Source: Neisseria sp. oral taxon 014 str. F0314
GTDB taxonomy: Bacteria > Pseudomonadota > Gammaproteobacteria > Burkholderiales > Neisseriaceae
DNA length: 64,000 nt
Direction: 5' to 3'
NCBI RefSeq assembly: GCF_005886145.1
Contig: NZ_CP040504.1
Coordinates: 496,001-560,000, forward strand
Shown piece after piece: positions 40,401 to 49,550 of the stretch (position 1 is the first letter of the stretch; the number at the start of each line of letters is the position of its first letter). The notes under the pieces are model-generated. The model was not told where the DNA came from and ran no database searches. It worked only from the letters and a program-made list of their open reading frames with translations. Both the position numbers and the translations under genes were made by a program.

Positions 40401-41622
40401 CCAAACTGGTCCGGTTGCGGATCACCCGCCCGCCGGTATCGTAGCGGTCGTATTCGTAATAAGATGCCAATCCGGCCGCGTCGGTGTGTTCGGTCATGAT
40501 GTGGTTACGGTAGCCGAAACGGCGTACTTCGCCGCCGTCCCGCCCGATGACCCGTATCAGGTCGCCGCCGACACTGTATTCGTAACGCACCAGCGCCTTG
40601 CCGGTACGCGGTGTGCCGCCGAAGAAATCCGGCAGCCCTTCCGCCAGCAGGTACACCGCCACCAGCCGCATTTGCGGTGATGCGGCATCGGCGGTATTGG
40701 CAAAGCGCAGATAGAACACCCGACCGTTACCGTCGATAACATATTGCGGCAGCCCGCTGCGGTGGTGGTAAAGGATGCGGCGATGGTTGCCGTTGGCGTC
40801 CTCGGCCGCTACCAGCGGGTAATGCCTGCCGCTTTCGCCTGACGGATCGTCTGCCGAAACCGACAGCGGGGCGAAACGCAGCGTCAGCGAACCGTCCAAG
40901 CTGACTATCAGGTAATGGCCGTCTGAATTTTTGCTGAACCAGATTTGCTCGCTCTCGAACAATACCGGCTCTTCATCATCTTCCTCCACCTCAGGCAGCG
41001 GGAACTCCCATCCCTGCACGTCGGTATAGATCAGCCCTTCGGCAGTACGTTCTATGCGTTCGCTCCCCGGAATACTCCAGCCCTGCCCCAGCCAGCCCGT
41101 ACCCTCTTGGTCGGAATAGTAGCTGCGCTGCCAAATCAGCGGCATCAGGCCGTCAAAGGCAAAATCGGTTTCGCCTTCAAGAAACTTCAATCCCAATACC
41201 GGATTGACCGGCCTCCCCGCCGCCAGCGCCACTTTGCACGACAGACAGGTATTTTTCTTCAGCGGCTTGTTGAAATTGCCGTTCATATGAAACATGTCGC
41301 CGGTGCGGATAATGTAGTGGCTACGGATTTTAACCGATGCGGAATGCTGCATCGGCCATGCTGCCTCGCCTACCGTGCGCGAGATTACCCCTTTGCGCTG
41401 CCCCGGCTCGTCGCCATATGTCTTGGGTGCTTTGCTGGCGTTGTAGACGAACGCCGACCTGCCGTTAATCAAAACGTCTTTCGCCACTTTCACCGCACCG
41501 CCCAAATCTGCAAATAACGGAAACGGCACCGGTGCTGCCAATCCGGGAACGAAGCAGAAATCCGGCAGGATGCTGATCACTCGAAAACGGCTGTCTTTAC
41601 GGGCGATTTTGTTCGCAGCCAT
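37477..41622 (-). CDS. rhs: Rhs-repeat polymorphic toxin with PAAR-like N-terminus
   Basis: 1381 residues. Residues about 15-120 ([20 protein letters not shown]...[34 protein letters not shown]) form a DUF4150/PAAR-like domain that caps a type VI secretion spike. About 140-1230 are YD/RHS repeats (YxYDxxGRL) forming the toxin cocoon. The core seam [27 protein letters not shown] ends near 1240, where self-cleavage is known in the family. The 141-residue tip carries a hydrophobic stretch and then a cysteine-rich domain with [22 protein letters not shown] and PKCDCFW. Tip activity unknown. GGGAGG precedes ATG 41620-41622. Coding DUSs near 38888 and 39418. No vgrG, hcp or other secretion gene is in the window. 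Confidence 0.9.
   Translation of the reverse strand: [1381 protein letters not shown]
37907..37988 (-). repeat. Rhs core-seam repeat, copy in full-length rhs
   Basis: Partner of 35778-35859; near-identical over about 82 bases encoding the conserved core-tip junction. The sequences downstream of the two copies are unrelated. Confidence 0.85.
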
Positions 41623-41698
41623 CAGCCTCCCTTCTTTTTAAGTGTATTTAAATTTATGTATGGATATGATTTATTGAGATGCGGTATGTAAACATAAA

Positions 41699-41754
41699 GT
41701 TTCCATCTTCCTGCAAAACTTTTTATACGGGGAGTTTGAAGGAAAGATGGAAAC
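41699..41754. repeat. Long imperfect hairpin between amylosucrase and rhs
   Basis: GTTTCCATCTT (41699-41709) pairs perfectly with 41744-41754. Inside it CC/GG and CAAAACT/AGTTTG continue the pairing with small bulges, giving a long stem around the loop TTTTATACGGGG. It lies in the 225-base gap 41623-41847, otherwise AT-rich with no gene. It may terminate amylosucrase transcription or be an untranslated regulatory structure of rhs. Confidence 0.6.
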
Positions 41755-41847
41755 TGTCGGTTTCATGTGAAAAGGCATGGCTGAACCGTTCATCGATTCT
41801 TGCATAATATAGAAAGAACGGCCTTTGTCATGCCGGTGGGGCGGTTA

Positions 41848-43758
41848 TCAGGCGATTTCCAGCCACAGTACCTGATACGGTCGCAACGTTACCCCTTCGT
41901 GCAGGGAAACGGTTTCGCCGCTGATAAGATCGAACGCTTCTTCCGGCATGGCCGACAGCGTCAGCGCGCCGACGGTTTGGGCGTCTTCGCTGAAATTCGC
42001 CAGCACCAGCAGGGCATGGTTGCGGGTGTAACCCAGCACATGCGCGTTATTGGTGTTGAACGTGTTCAGACGGCCTCCGTCGAATTTGTCGTTGCTCTGG
42101 CGGATTTGAATCATGTGGCGCAGGCCCTGGTAGATTTTGCCTGCGTTGGTAGACGGGTCGTTGCGCTGGCCATACAGCGTTTCATTGTAGTGCGGACGGT
42201 GCGCCCAGCGGCTGTCGTCGCTCTTGTTGCTGTCGCTCGCCCATTCGTCGTCGTTGAGCGTGCCCACTTCGTCGCCGAGATAAATCAGCGGCAGGCCGCC
42301 GGTACTGAGGACGACGCTGTATAGGAGTTTGATGCGGTCGACGGCGTAGGGGTCGTTTTGCGCCAGTCCCGCCAAGGCGGCCGCAGTACCGCTGACGCGG
42401 CAGTCGCCGGTATTCGGATTGTATTGGAACGGTACGCCGCGGGCGAAGCTGCCGTCGAAGTGGTTGACGAAGAAGCGGTTGAGGAACTGACGGTGGTTAT
42501 AGCCCTGAATGCCGAACTGCGAGGCGTCTTCGTCGGCAAACGTCCAGCCGATGTCGTCGTGGCTGCGCACATAGTTGACCCAGCCGGTGTGTTCGGGCAG
42601 GTTATGGCGGTAGGTCAATGCCTGCTGGAGCAGATTGACTTCGCGCGTGGCCAGCGTGTTCCAAAGCAAGGCCATTTGCAGTGGGTTGTAGCCGATTTGG
42701 CATTCGTTTTGGTGGATATACTGCACCACTTCGTCCGGATGGACAATCGCTTCGGATTTGAAGAATACGGCGGGGGCGGCGATGCGCATGACGGAGTTGA
42801 ACGCGCGAATCAGGGCGTGGGCCTGCGGCAGGCTTTCGCAGCTGGTACCCATCTGCTTCCAGATGAAGGCCACGGCGTCCATACGCAGGATGTCCACGCC
42901 CAAGTTGGCGAGGAACATCATTTCGCCCGCCATGGCGTTGAATACCCACGGATTGGTGTAATTCAAATCCCATTGGAAAGAGTTGAAGGTCGTCCATACC
43001 CAGCGGCCGTCTTCCAGTTGCGAGAAGCCGCCCGGATGCTGGTCGGGGAAGATTTCGCGCAGGGTGCGGTCGTATTGGTCGGGCATCCAGCGGTCGGGGA
43101 AAATATAGTAGAAATTGTCGTATTGCGGGTCGCCGCCGACGCAGCCCTTGGCCCATTCGTGTTCGTTGGAGGTATGGTTGAAAATAAAGTCCACCACGGC
43201 GGAAATGCCCGCTTCGTGCAGCGCACTGATGACTTCGCGCAAATCGTTTATTGTGCCCAACGCGGGATTGACCTCGCGGTAGCTGCTGACCGCATAGCCG
43301 CCGTCGCTCTTGCCTTCGGGGCATTTAAACAACGGCATCATGTGCAGGTAAGTCAGGCCCAGTTCCCTGAAATACGGGATTTTTTCTTTCAGGCCTTTCA
43401 GGTCGCCGGCAAACAGGTCGACATAACATACGCCGCCGACCATTTTGTTCGACAACAGCCAGTCGGGATTTTCCTCGCGCGACAGGTCGGTCGCCTTCAA
43501 ATCCGCGCCGCGCTGCGAATAACTTTTCCAAGCGTTGGTAACCAACTGCTCCAGCATGGGCAGCACTGCTTCGTTGTTGCCGTATACATTGTCCAATTCG
43601 TGCATCAGATTGGGGAAATGCACGTCCAGACGCTCGCTGAACTTCTTCCAATCCTCGGTTTTTTTAATCCTTGTGCGCGATGCCTGGGCATAACCTGACA
43701 AAGCATAGTCTTTGAGGTGTTGAAGCGTTAAATCGATTTGTTGGGCTTGGGTCAACAT
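41848..43758 (-). CDS. ams: Amylosucrase
   Basis: GH13 transglucosidase that builds alpha-1,4-glucan from sucrose, releasing fructose. 636 residues, the same length as the N. polysaccharea enzyme and highly similar throughout. Catalytic nucleophile in [10 protein letters not shown] (D286), acid/base in [10 protein letters not shown] (E328), and [13 protein letters not shown] with the transition-state aspartate. No signal peptide by eye. It would give the colonies the iodine-staining polysaccharide typical of commensal Neisseria on sucrose. Single gene; no sucrose transporter nearby. Confidence 0.97.
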   Translation of the reverse strand: MLTQAQQIDLTLQHLKDYALSGYAQASRTRIKKTEDWKKFSERLDVHFPNLMHELDNVYGNNEAVLPMLEQLVTNAWKSYSQRGADLKATDLSREENPDWLLSNKMVGGVCYVDLFAGDLKGLKEKIPYFRELGLTYLHMMPLFKCPEGKSDGGYAVSSYREVNPALGTINDLREVISALHEAGISAVVDFIFNHTSNEHEWAKGCVGGDPQYDNFYYIFPDRWMPDQYDRTLREIFPDQHPGGFSQLEDGRWVWTTFNSFQWDLNYTNPWVFNAMAGEMMFLANLGVDILRMDAVAFIWKQMGTSCESLPQAHALIRAFNSVMRIAAPAVFFKSEAIVHPDEVVQYIHQNECQIGYNPLQMALLWNTLATREVNLLQQALTYRHNLPEHTGWVNYVRSHDDIGWTFADEDASQFGIQGYNHRQFLNRFFVNHFDGSFARGVPFQYNPNTGDCRVSGTAAALAGLAQNDPYAVDRIKLLYSVVLSTGGLPLIYLGDEVGTLNDDEWASDSNKSDDSRWAHRPHYNETLYGQRNDPSTNAGKIYQGLRHMIQIRQSNDKFDGGRLNTFNTNNAHVLGYTRNHALLVLANFSEDAQTVGALTLSAMPEEAFDLISGETVSLHEGVTLRPYQVLWLEIA

Positions 43759-44400
43759 AATGCCTACTCCGTTTGAGATGAGGTAAAAAATAGGAAATCT
43801 GCAAGCGGCCGTTGCCTACGCACCGGATGGGCTGCACATTCGGAAAATCGTGTTTATCCTTATAAAACAAGGGCATTCACCATCACAATACACAACGGCA
43901 ATCGGGAAATATCATACTTCAAGCCACTGTTTCTGCCTAGATAGCCGACACGGCACTCCCACCGTGTTTTCAGGCAGATACGTCCCGTTTTGTCCGAACC
44001 GGAATCCGGTTTACGAAGCATTGCCGCCTGTTTTAGGCCGTCTGAAAAATATATTGACACTTAAATGACGCTATTTATCTCGTTTAACGCATAATCCGCC
44101 AAAAAAATTCTGTCTCTAGCGCGGAAAAATTTTTACCGGACGCGCCCGTCATACCGTATCCCTTTGATGCAGGTCAAACATACCGCAGGCCGTCTGAAAC
44201 CGTGTTCCAACCCCAAAACGCTTCCTTTGTCATGCCCTGCCATACTCTTTCGAGCTTTAGATACTGCCGCCCTTCCGAGTGTTGCTCGCCGACAGGCTGG
44301 GAGGGCAGATCATGTTCTCCCACGACGCCTCTGCCGGCATGATAGCTAATCTTATGAAAACAATAATAATGGTCCCCCGTTTTCAGTATAGGCTATACAA
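43759..44400. other. Gene-free interval between amylosucrase and ybaB
   Basis: About 640 bases with no supportable gene. It contains two AG-DUS copies (about 44036 and 44189), a TTGACA without a convincing -10 at 44054, an FNR-like site, and a stretch 44265-44335 able to fold into stems (TGGGAG/CTCCCA around 44298-44323). The amylosucrase promoter is presumably in the first 150 bases, but none is clear. An unannotated small RNA is possible but not shown. Confidence 0.45.
44164..44177. promoter_or_regulatory. FNR-like binding site
   Basis: TTGATGCAGGTCAA matches the TTGAT-N4-ATCAA consensus at 9 of 10 positions. No gene starts within 250 bases on either strand, so its role is unclear. Confidence 0.35.
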
Positions 44401-44435
44401 AAAGGCCGTCTGAAAACCTGTTTCAGACGGCCTTT
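44401..44435. terminator. DUS-pair terminator after ybaB
   Basis: 15-base perfect arms 44401-44415 and 44421-44435, 20 bases beyond the ybaB stop. Confidence 0.78.
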
Positions 44436-44453
44436 GACTTGCCAACCGTTGTA

Positions 44454-44789
44454 TCAGCGGAAAAAGTCGCCCATTCCCGCAGGCAGGCCCTGCGTAAACG
44501 CGCCCATGGTTTTGTTGGCGGTTTCTTCGGCTTTTTTCGAAGCATCGTTGATGGCCGCCAATACCAAATCTTCCAGCATTTCTTTATCGTCGGCGGCCTC
44601 TTTAATCAGGTCTTCGCTGATTTCGAGTTTGCGCACGACATGGGCGCAGGTCATGGTTACTTTGACCAAACCGTTGCCCGCTTCGCCGCCGACCTCGGTA
44701 TCGGCCAGCTTCGCCTGCGCCTTTTTCATATTTTCCTGCATCTGCTGGGCCTGCTTCATCAGTCCGCCCAATCCGGCTTTTCCGAACAT
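44454..44789 (-). CDS. ybaB: YbaB/EbfC nucleoid-associated protein
   Basis: 111 residues: [45 protein letters not shown] is the family signature; the C-terminus ends [14 protein letters not shown]-binding dimer. Lies 131 bases after dnaX in the same direction, the widespread dnaX-ybaB order. recR, usually next, is absent here. Confidence 0.95.
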   Translation of the reverse strand: MFGKAGLGGLMKQAQQMQENMKKAQAKLADTEVGGEAGNGLVKVTMTCAHVVRKLEISEDLIKEAADDKEMLEDLVLAAINDASKKAEETANKTMGAFTQGLPAGMGDFFR

Positions 44790-44920
44790 TCTTTAAACTC
44801 CTGTTTCAATAATGGGGTTGTGGTAACGGGTCGGATCGGTTTCGCATTCCGCCCTCGTCATAATCGGTTGCAAACCGGCAGATATGCCGGCTGTTTCTCT
44901 AAATTTCAGACGGCCTCCGC

Positions 44921-47020
44921 CTATTCCTTGTTTTCGGCCAGTTCCAACGTATCCTGCTGCCACTGCGCTCCAAAAATCTGCATAATCTGCTGCACTTCGT
45001 TGTCGGCTTCAAGACATTCCTGCGCCTGCTGGCGGCCTTCGAGCTGCAAACGTTTGCGGCGCATAATCGGTGTTTCCAAACCCTTGCCGTCGTCCCACGG
45101 TTCGGTTTGCAACTTAAGCGGCAGGCCGTAGGCATCGGCCAGCGTGTCGCGGATTTTATCCAAACGTTCTTTATTGGTGGTGGCGCGCGCTTCGTCGGCC
45201 AGCGCCAGTATCAGCAGATGGGTGTCGGCATCGTAACCGGCCCATGCCGCATGTTGCGCCAGCATCTGCGCCGCTCCCAATTTCCTTGCGAAACGCTGTA
45301 CCACCACCGCCCAATTTTCGGGCTTGAATTCGGGCAACGCGGCAAACTGCTGTTCGTCTTCATCCGCTTCGTCTTCCTCTTCATCCAGTCCGGCCATACC
45401 GGACATTGCAGCGGTTTCAGGTATGAATCCCGCTTCTTCGGGGAAATACGGCGGCGGTTCGTCGGCAGCGTAATCGGCCGATTTGACCAACGGTTGTTTA
45501 TTATCTGCTTCGTTCGACTGCGCCGGTATGTTTTCAGACGGCCTTACGGTTGCCGCCGTTTCCGTCTGAACGGTTTGCGGTTGTTCCGGCTGCGGCACGG
45601 CTTCTGCTTCGGCAACCGCCGTTTCCGCTACGGTTTCAGACGGCCTCTCATGCTCAAGCTGCGATGCCGCCGTTTCAGGTTCGGCAGGCGTCGGAACAGA
45701 TTCGACGGATGTCTCGCCTGAATCAGTCAAACCGACTTCCGACTCTGCAATCTCTTCATCTTTAGCCGCCATATTTTCAGACGGCCTGCCGTCTCCGGCC
45801 GAGGCTGTCCGAACCGTCTGCGCTTCAGTTTCCTGCGGCAGAATCCGAAGCGGCTTTTTTTCGGTCGGCTCCGAAGCTGATGCAAAACCTAGCTGCGTAT
45901 TTTCAATCACACCGTCCGTGCCATGCGCTTCGGCGGCAAACGGAGCGAACGCCAGCATCCGCAACAGCGTCATCACAAAGCCCGCATATTCGTCGGGGGC
46001 AAGGCTCAAGTCCTGTTTTCCGTGGATAACACATTGATAGTAAAGCTGGATTTGCTCACCGCTCAAAGCTCGGACGAAATTTAGCAGGTTCTCCCGTTCG
46101 GGGTCGTCGCCGGCCAAAGCGGAAGGCACGGCCTGAATCAGCGCGAGCCTCTGAAGCAGCATGGCCAGTTCGCTCAACGCACTGTCGAAACCGATGGCGC
46201 GCGCGGCCATTTCCTGTGCTTTGCCCAACAAAGCCTTACCGTCCTGATTGACGATTCCGGCTAACAGCTCGTAAAGGTATTGTTTGTCCACCGCGCCTAT
46301 CATCTGGCGCACATCCTGTTCCGCAACGCTGCCCGAACCCATTGCGATTGCTTGATCAAGCAGGCTCAACGCATCGCGCATCGAACCCGCACCCGCGCGT
46401 CCGATAAGTTGCAAAGCGGTTGCTTCATAAGGAATTTTTTCGCTTTCCAGCACATGCGCCAAATGATCCGCCACTTGCTGCGTAGTCATATTGCGCAACA
46501 CGAATTGCAAACAGCGGCTCAATACGGTAACCGGTACTTTGTGCGGGTCGGTCGTCGCCAAAATAAATTTCACATGTTCCGGCGGTTCTTCCAGCGTTTT
46601 GAGCATGGCATTGAACGCGCTTTTCGACAGCATGTGCACTTCATCGATGATATAGACTTTGTATCTGCCTGCGGTCGGCGCGTACTGGGCGTTTTCCAAT
46701 ACCTCGCGGATATTGTCGATACCGGTATTGGAAGCGGCATCGATTTCCAGCAAATCGACGTAACGTCCGGCGTCAATCTGCGTACAACTTTCACATACGC
46801 CGCAAGGCTCGCCGTGTTCGGCATGTCCGCAATTAAGGCTTTTCGCCAAGATACGCGCAATCGTAGTTTTGCCCACCCCGCGCGTGCCCGTGAGCAGATA
46901 AGCATGATGCAGACGGCCTTCGTCAAGTGCATTGCGCAAAGCTTTGACAACGTGTTCCTGTCCGACCAAATCGGCAAAAGTTTTCGGCCGCCATTTTCGG
47001 GCAAGCACTTGATAAGCCAT
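44921..47020 (-). CDS. dnaX: DNA polymerase III tau/gamma subunit
   Basis: Clamp-loader ATPase, 699 residues. Walker A GTRGVGKTT near 45-53, zinc-binding cysteines in CGHAEHGEPCGVCESC, DEVHMLSKSAF, SRC finger VLSRCLQF. A long acidic, low-complexity linker (about residues 395-570) contains RPSEN, RPSET and RPSEN peptides encoded by uptake sequences. The C-terminal domain (FKPENWAVVVQRFARKLGAAQML) would bind polymerase alpha. Start ATG 47018-47020 (MAYQVLARKWRP); an extension crosses a DUS. No programmed-frameshift site was identified. Confidence 0.96.
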   Translation of the reverse strand: MAYQVLARKWRPKTFADLVGQEHVVKALRNALDEGRLHHAYLLTGTRGVGKTTIARILAKSLNCGHAEHGEPCGVCESCTQIDAGRYVDLLEIDAASNTGIDNIREVLENAQYAPTAGRYKVYIIDEVHMLSKSAFNAMLKTLEEPPEHVKFILATTDPHKVPVTVLSRCLQFVLRNMTTQQVADHLAHVLESEKIPYEATALQLIGRAGAGSMRDALSLLDQAIAMGSGSVAEQDVRQMIGAVDKQYLYELLAGIVNQDGKALLGKAQEMAARAIGFDSALSELAMLLQRLALIQAVPSALAGDDPERENLLNFVRALSGEQIQLYYQCVIHGKQDLSLAPDEYAGFVMTLLRMLAFAPFAAEAHGTDGVIENTQLGFASASEPTEKKPLRILPQETEAQTVRTASAGDGRPSENMAAKDEEIAESEVGLTDSGETSVESVPTPAEPETAASQLEHERPSETVAETAVAEAEAVPQPEQPQTVQTETAATVRPSENIPAQSNEADNKQPLVKSADYAADEPPPYFPEEAGFIPETAAMSGMAGLDEEEDEADEDEQQFAALPEFKPENWAVVVQRFARKLGAAQMLAQHAAWAGYDADTHLLILALADEARATTNKERLDKIRDTLADAYGLPLKLQTEPWDDGKGLETPIMRRKRLQLEGRQQAQECLEADNEVQQIMQIFGAQWQQDTLELAENKE

Positions 47021-47145
47021 AATTCTTCTCTGGATAATGATAAATTCGCGCCGAGGCCGTCTGAAAACTGTGTTCAAAAACCGGCCGGAACCCGCATTCT
47101 AACATTTTTTTCCAACGCACAATATGCGGCGGCACTCAGGCAAAA

Positions 47146-47163
47146 ACCACCCTTACGGGTGGT
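47146..47163 (-). terminator. Rho-independent terminator of mltB
   Basis: On the minus strand ACCACCC-GTAA-GGGTGGT is followed by TTTTTG. It sits 20 bases after the mltB stop. Not DUS-derived. Confidence 0.85.
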
Positions 47164-47183
47164 TTCAACCGATACCTTGAATT

Positions 47184-48266
47184 TTACAGTCCGGCCGGAC
47201 CGACGGCATTGGCGATGTCGCGCACGGCGGTAACGTACATACGGCTGTGGTTATATTTCCAAACCGCATAGAAATTGTTTAAACCCAAATAATATTCGTA
47301 TACGCCCGGGCTGATTTCCAAACGGTACAAAACGGCTTTTTCACTGTCGGCCACGCCTTCCATCGGCACTACGCCCAATTCCCGAAAATCCGCAACCGTA
47401 CGCGTCAGCGCGGTTTGCTCGTCAATAATCGCCTGAATCTGCGGAGTCGGATCCAGAGTTACGGGCACAATCATTTTGCCTCCGGTCTGCCAACCGTGCG
47501 CCTTCATATAATTGGCCACCGAAGCCGCCACGTCGCCGATGTTGTTCCAAATATCGCGATGCCCGTCGCCATCATAGTCCACCGCCCACTTACGGAAACT
47601 CGAAGGCATAAACTGCGGCATACCCATCGCCCCCGCATAACTGCCTTTGAAGCTGAATATGTCGGTTTTCTCTTCCTTAGCCATCAAAAACAGTTCGCTC
47701 AATTCGTCTTGGAAAAATTCGGCGCGACGTGGGTAATCAAATGCCAACGTACTCAGCGCATCCGCCACACGAAAACTCCCTGTATTTTTACCATAATTGG
47801 TTTCGATACCGATAATCGCCACAATCAACTCAGGAGGCACGCCGTATTTACGCGACACATCATCGATTATGTCACGGTTCGCCGCATAAAATTGTCTGCC
47901 GCCGTTAAACTTGGACTCGCCCGAATTTCCGGTACGGAATTCATACCACGGACGCGAAGTGCTCGGCCGGTAAATAATGCTGATAATATTGCCCTTATAC
48001 ACGGCATTATCAAAAAAATCACGCAAATCGGCTTCTTTAAAGCGTCCTTTGGCCGCTTCATATTTGATAAACGCCTGAACATTGGTATTGGCATTAAACC
48101 CGCTGCTGGCCACCGACTCAGCAGCAGCATCGAAAGCCGGACGCTTTGTTAAAGGTTGCACGCCCTTCTCTTGCCCGCTGACAGAAGGTCTCTCGGTTTG
48201 ATTACTGCTACAAGCCGCCAATGCAGCCGCCACCGCCAGCAATATTAATGATTTTTTCACAAACAT
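47184..48266 (-). CDS. mltB: Membrane-bound lytic murein transglycosylase B
   Basis: Cleaves peptidoglycan glycan strands, leaving 1,6-anhydro ends. 360 residues; signal MFVKKSLILLAVAAALAAC with lipobox LAAC (C19). The catalytic glutamate lies in AIIGIETNYGKNTGSFRV, followed by YAGAMGMPQFMPSSFRKWAVDYDGDGHRDIWNN, the SltB-like signature. The 276-base upstream gap (48267-48542) is AT-rich with a DUS hairpin and the presumed promoter. Confidence 0.94.
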   Translation of the reverse strand: MFVKKSLILLAVAAALAACSSNQTERPSVSGQEKGVQPLTKRPAFDAAAESVASSGFNANTNVQAFIKYEAAKGRFKEADLRDFFDNAVYKGNIISIIYRPSTSRPWYEFRTGNSGESKFNGGRQFYAANRDIIDDVSRKYGVPPELIVAIIGIETNYGKNTGSFRVADALSTLAFDYPRRAEFFQDELSELFLMAKEEKTDIFSFKGSYAGAMGMPQFMPSSFRKWAVDYDGDGHRDIWNNIGDVAASVANYMKAHGWQTGGKMIVPVTLDPTPQIQAIIDEQTALTRTVADFRELGVVPMEGVADSEKAVLYRLEISPGVYEYYLGLNNFYAVWKYNHSRMYVTAVRDIANAVGPAGL

Positions 48267-48542
48267 TTCGTTTCATCCCTTTCAAAACAAAAAGTTAAAA
48301 ATATACTAAATCAAGTTTTAAATTTAAAAAACATTAGATTAAGTTTTACCGCAAAAGACATTCTCTACAAACAGCAAACAACCTACATCATACAACATCG
48401 TTTTACCCTAATGTAATGCAAATTATCTGATGCAGTGTAAATTATTCACATAAAAAGCCGTCTGAAAAGCCCGAAGCAAATTTAAAATTGCTCCCGTGCT
48501 ATTTCAGACGGCCTCTGCGTCGTAATATACTGTGGCGACTAC

Positions 48543-48998
48543 TTATTCAACGGCCGCAGCCACTACTGCAACGGTAATTTTCGCAACCGCATCGGTATGC
48601 AGTACAACTTCCAATTCATATTCGCCGACAGCTTTCAATGGGCCGTTGGGCAGGCGTACATTCGCTTTAACAGCCTCAATACCGGAAGCAACAACGGCAG
48701 CCGCGATATCAGCATTGGTTACGGAACCAAACAGACGACCGTCCACGCCTGCTTTTTGGGCGATGGTTATGGTTTGACCGTCCAGTTTTTCCTGACGTGC
48801 TTTAGCATCAGCCAAAATCTCGGCCTGTCTGGCTTCTAATTCGGCGCGACGTGCTTCAAATTCCTGCATGTTGGCTTCGGTAGCACGTTTGGCTTTACCG
48901 CTAGGAATCAAAAAGTTACGGGCGTAACCGTTTTTTACGGTTACGATATCGCCCAGATTACCCAGGCCGCCGATTTTCTCTAACAGAATAATTTGCAT
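48543..48998 (-). CDS. rplI: 50S ribosomal protein L9
   Basis: 151 residues: [36 protein letters not shown] is the L9 signature; a long central helix (residues 40-75) and a C-terminal domain rich in alanine and valine. Last gene of the rpsF operon; a DUS inverted pair (about 48453-48516) ends the unit. Confidence 0.98.
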   Translation of the reverse strand: MQIILLEKIGGLGNLGDIVTVKNGYARNFLIPSGKAKRATEANMQEFEARRAELEARQAEILADAKARQEKLDGQTITIAQKAGVDGRLFGSVTNADIAAAVVASGIEAVKANVRLPNGPLKAVGEYELEVVLHTDAVAKITVAVVAAAVE

Positions 48999-49014
48999 GA
49001 TTTACGCTCCAAAA

Positions 49015-49245
49015 TTATTTGTGTTGATCGGTATACGGCAGCAAAGCCAAGAAACGCGCACGTTTAACGGCGGTAGCCAACTGACGTTGGTAATGGGCTT
49101 TGGTTCCGGTAATACGGGCAGGAATGATTTTTCCGTTTTCGGAAATAAAGTCTTTCAACAGGTCTACCTGTTTGTAATCGACTTCTTGGATTTTTTCAGC
49201 CGTAAAACGGCAGAATTTTCTACGTTTGAATGATTGACGGGCCAT
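49015..49245 (-). CDS. rpsR: 30S ribosomal protein S18
   Basis: 76 residues: [49 protein letters not shown] is diagnostic. Lies between priB and rplI with gaps of 6 and 16 bases. Pairs with S6 on the 30S platform. Confidence 0.98.
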   Translation of the reverse strand: MARQSFKRRKFCRFTAEKIQEVDYKQVDLLKDFISENGKIIPARITGTKAHYQRQLATAVKRARFLALLPYTDQHK

Positions 49246-49251
49246 TGTCGT

Positions 49252-49548
49252 TTAACCTTTATATTCTTTGATTTTCTGTATCCGCAGTATCGGTCGGGGG
49301 AAGCGCTGGCTGCGTTGCGCTAAAAAACCTTCGGCTTCTACCATAATATTTTGCCGATACTGCCACATTTCTGCTTCCTTACCTAAGATGCGCGCGTGCA
49401 TTTCAAATTTTACAAGACATTTTTGTCCGTTTTCTTCCTGCCAAGATTCATGTACCAATATCAAATCCAAAACAGGAATGCCTGCCGGCGTATATCTTAA
49501 TGCACCGCATTCGGCGATTCGGGCGGTAAGGCGTAAAAGATTTTCCAA
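49252..49548 (-). CDS. priB: Primosomal replication protein N
   Basis: 98-residue OB-fold single-strand-binding protein that helps PriA reload the replisome. [33 protein letters not shown] matches neisserial PriB. Position between rpsF and rpsR is the classical one; 2 bases separate it from rpsF. Confidence 0.94.
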   Translation of the reverse strand: MENLLRLTARIAECGALRYTPAGIPVLDLILVHESWQEENGQKCLVKFEMHARILGKEAEMWQYRQNIMVEAEGFLAQRSQRFPRPILRIQKIKEYKG

Positions 49549-49550
49549 TC

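Noticed and set aside
42358..43698. 446-codon open frame on the plus strand
   Set aside because: Antisense shadow of amylosucrase.
44054..44080. Promoter at TTGACA
   Set aside because: No acceptable -10 at 16-18 bases and no gene downstream on that strand.
44280..44345. Resemblance to the 5' part of 4.5S (SRP) RNA near dnaX
   Set aside because: A short TTCTCCC..ACG..CTCTG string is similar, but the conserved GGTCAGG and GGAAGCAGCC elements are missing.
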